DNA from: Formosa agariphila KMM 3901
Lineage (GTDB): Bacteria > Bacteroidota > Bacteroidia > Flavobacteriales > Flavobacteriaceae
Length of the DNA stretch: 64,000 nucleotides
Assembly (NCBI RefSeq): GCF_000723205.1
Contig: NZ_HG315671.1
Coordinates: 2,081,351-2,145,350 of the forward strand
Reading direction: 5' to 3'
A program made the translations under genes and the position numbers. Under the pieces are notes generated by a model. It was not told the DNA's origin. It did no database searches and saw only the letters and a list, made by a program, of their open reading frames with translations. This document shows, in pieces, positions 62,779 to 64,000 of this stretch (within the stretch, counting starts at the first letter, position 1; the number at the start of each line of letters is the position of its first letter).

Positions 62779-64000
62779 TTACTTACCTTTCTTGACTTTA
62801 CGTTGTTCTAACGCCACTCTAATTTCATTTGTTTTTTCTTCGGTAAGATTGTATTTACGCATCACTAAAATGGCTATTAAGGTGCCTAATATAGGTAATC
62901 CAGAGAAGAAAAACCGTAACCCAAATATGGCATTATCAGACTGAGAACTCGCATCTGCATCGAATCCAATCATCGATAATATAAGTCCGCTTAATAGGCC
63001 CGCAATGGCAAATCCAAATTTTACCATCCACCAGTAAATGGCTCCAAAAACACCTTCTCTTCGTAAACCTGTATTTAGTTCGTCTAAATCAATAACATCT
63101 GCAGTCATAGACATCATCAGAGTAAATAGGCTTCCTATTCCAAAAGCGAAAAATGGTAAAGCAAAAATAAACATATAGGGTTTTCCTGGTATAAACAGAA
63201 ACCAAAGTAGAATATATCCTAAAATGGAAATACTTTGAGATGCTAAAAATGCATTTTTCTTACCCATTATTTTAGACATTTTTGCTACAATAGGAATCAC
63301 CATAAACGTGGTAGCTAAGGCACCTAAACTGCCGAATAATGTCGGCCATATTCCTGCGGCACTAGCATCGCCATTAAACAAATAGTAAACCACAATAAAA
63401 AAGGTAAACGCAGCTACAGTATTAAAAGCATTAAAGACTAAAAACGTAGCCACACATAACTTTCTAAACGGCTTATTTTTAAAAGCTTCTTTAAATCCGT
63501 CGATAATGCCATTAAAACTATTCCCAATATTTTTCATATTTAAGGGCGCATAATCTTCGTTTATCGTGGATCTACTTTTAATAAAAATCGCTGGAATCAT
63601 AGCGAAAATCATACAGATTATTCCCACCCAAACGGCAATACTTCGTGTGGCTACATCAGCAGATTCAAACCAATCTTGATCGTACATAATAACCCAAAAC
63701 CATGGCGCAATTACCCATGCCCATTGCCCTATCCATTGTGCTACAGCCATGATATTAGTACGTTCATGGAAATCGTCACTCATTTCGTAGCCCATAGCCA
63801 CATAAGGCACACTAAAAATGGTTAAACCGAGATAGAAAATAAACGACCAGATCATGAAATAGATAAAGTTATAATCGATACCATCTTCTCTATGCAATTG
63901 CCATAAGACTGAAAACGAAATTCCCATTAAAATAGCTCCAATAAATACATACTGTCTACGGCGGCCCCACTTCGATTTTGTATTGTCTGATATAAATCCC
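62779..64000 (-). CDS. MFS sugar transporter (GPH type), 5' end outside the window
   Basis: The reading frame is open to the right edge at 64000 and beyond; an internal ATG at 63927 is probably not the true start. Upstream of it the frame continues with 'GFISDNTKSKWGRRRQYVFI', the loop 2-3 signature of glycoside-pentoside-hexuronide cation symporters. About ten further hydrophobic helices follow, with 'NMKNIGNSF' in the central loop and 'LDELNTGLRREGVFGAIYWW' in the second half, matching the GPH family. It ends with a charged cytoplasmic tail. Operon with GH17 13 bases downstream. Likely import of beta-glucan oligosaccharides. Confidence 0.9.
   Translation of the reverse strand, partial: GFISDNTKSKWGRRRQYVFIGAILMGISFSVLWQLHREDGIDYNFIYFMIWSFIFYLGLTIFSVPYVAMGYEMSDDFHERTNIMAVAQWIGQWAWVIAPWFWVIMYDQDWFESADVATRSIAVWVGIICMIFAMIPAIFIKSRSTINEDYAPLNMKNIGNSFNGIIDGFKEAFKNKPFRKLCVATFLVFNAFNTVAAFTFFIVVYYLFNGDASAAGIWPTLFGSLGALATTFMVIPIVAKMSKIMGKKNAFLASQSISILGYILLWFLFIPGKPYMFIFALPFFAFGIGSLFTLMMSMTADVIDLDELNTGLRREGVFGAIYWWMVKFGFAIAGLLSGLILSMIGFDADASSQSDNAIFGLRFFFSGLPILGTLIAILVMRKYNLTEEKTNEIRVALEQRKVKKGK

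Noticed and set aside
1-64000. CRISPR arrays, tRNA, rRNA, insertion sequences and phage genes
   Set aside because: No regular direct-repeat array, no cloverleaf or rRNA-like stretch and no transposase or phage structural gene was seen on reading both strands.

Overview
The window looks like chromosomal DNA of a marine, polysaccharide-degrading Bacteroidota, most likely a member of the Flavobacteriaceae. The evidence is AT-rich DNA, SusC/SusD, a FecR anti-sigma and ECF sigma pair, a hybrid two-component regulator, many short lipoprotein signals and one clear Bacteroidetes-type promoter (TTTG, 18-base spacer, TAnnTTTG). The genus cannot be decided from the sequence. I see no tRNA, rRNA, CRISPR array or transposase.

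Layout. 1-7150 (minus strand): a DUF1080 protein and a DUF5060 glycosidase-like protein, a fused two-domain Asp/Glu racemase, an SMR exporter of the Gdx/SugE type, a Crp-like regulator and an S1 sulfatase. 7634-14621: a DKNYY-repeat protein, a TetR-AarF pair, an S9 peptidase (minus strand), and a VOC/HPF/small membrane protein operon closed by a strong terminator. 14801-22276: a DUF1989 and GntA-type (YqcI/YcgG) pair, a membrane-protein pseudogene with two in-frame TGA codons, and a stress set (SDR, SemiSWEET, KatE, FAD oxidoreductase, YciE-like ferritin fold).

22609-41128 (minus strand) is the most unusual block. It runs ECF sigma, FecR, SusC with an STN domain, SusD, a DUF4465 lipoprotein with a long glycine-zipper/YxxA insert, three tandem 457-residue TlpA lipoproteins, an M16 metallopeptidase, DsbD and a trypsin-like lipoprotein. 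It has no carbohydrate-active enzyme. I read it as an import and reductive-proteolysis system for a polypeptide, perhaps disulfide-rich or metal-carrying. That reading is inference.

43760-60159 (minus strand) is a uronate-polysaccharide locus: a hybrid two-component regulator, GH88, three paralogous beta-helix proteins (one fused to an SGNH esterase whose motif order is circularly permuted), a heparinase II/III-type lyase, an FAD oxidoreductase and an SSS symporter. It has no SusC/SusD of its own. Four short direct repeats upstream of GH88 are a candidate operator. Between the two islands lies gene debris (43259-43643). The window ends with an M23 peptidase, a cytoplasmic GH17 and a GPH-type MFS transporter cut by the window edge.

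Regulation is modular. The peptide island appears to be driven by its own sigma/anti-sigma pair and the polysaccharide island by the hybrid regulator. Intrinsic terminators separate most units.
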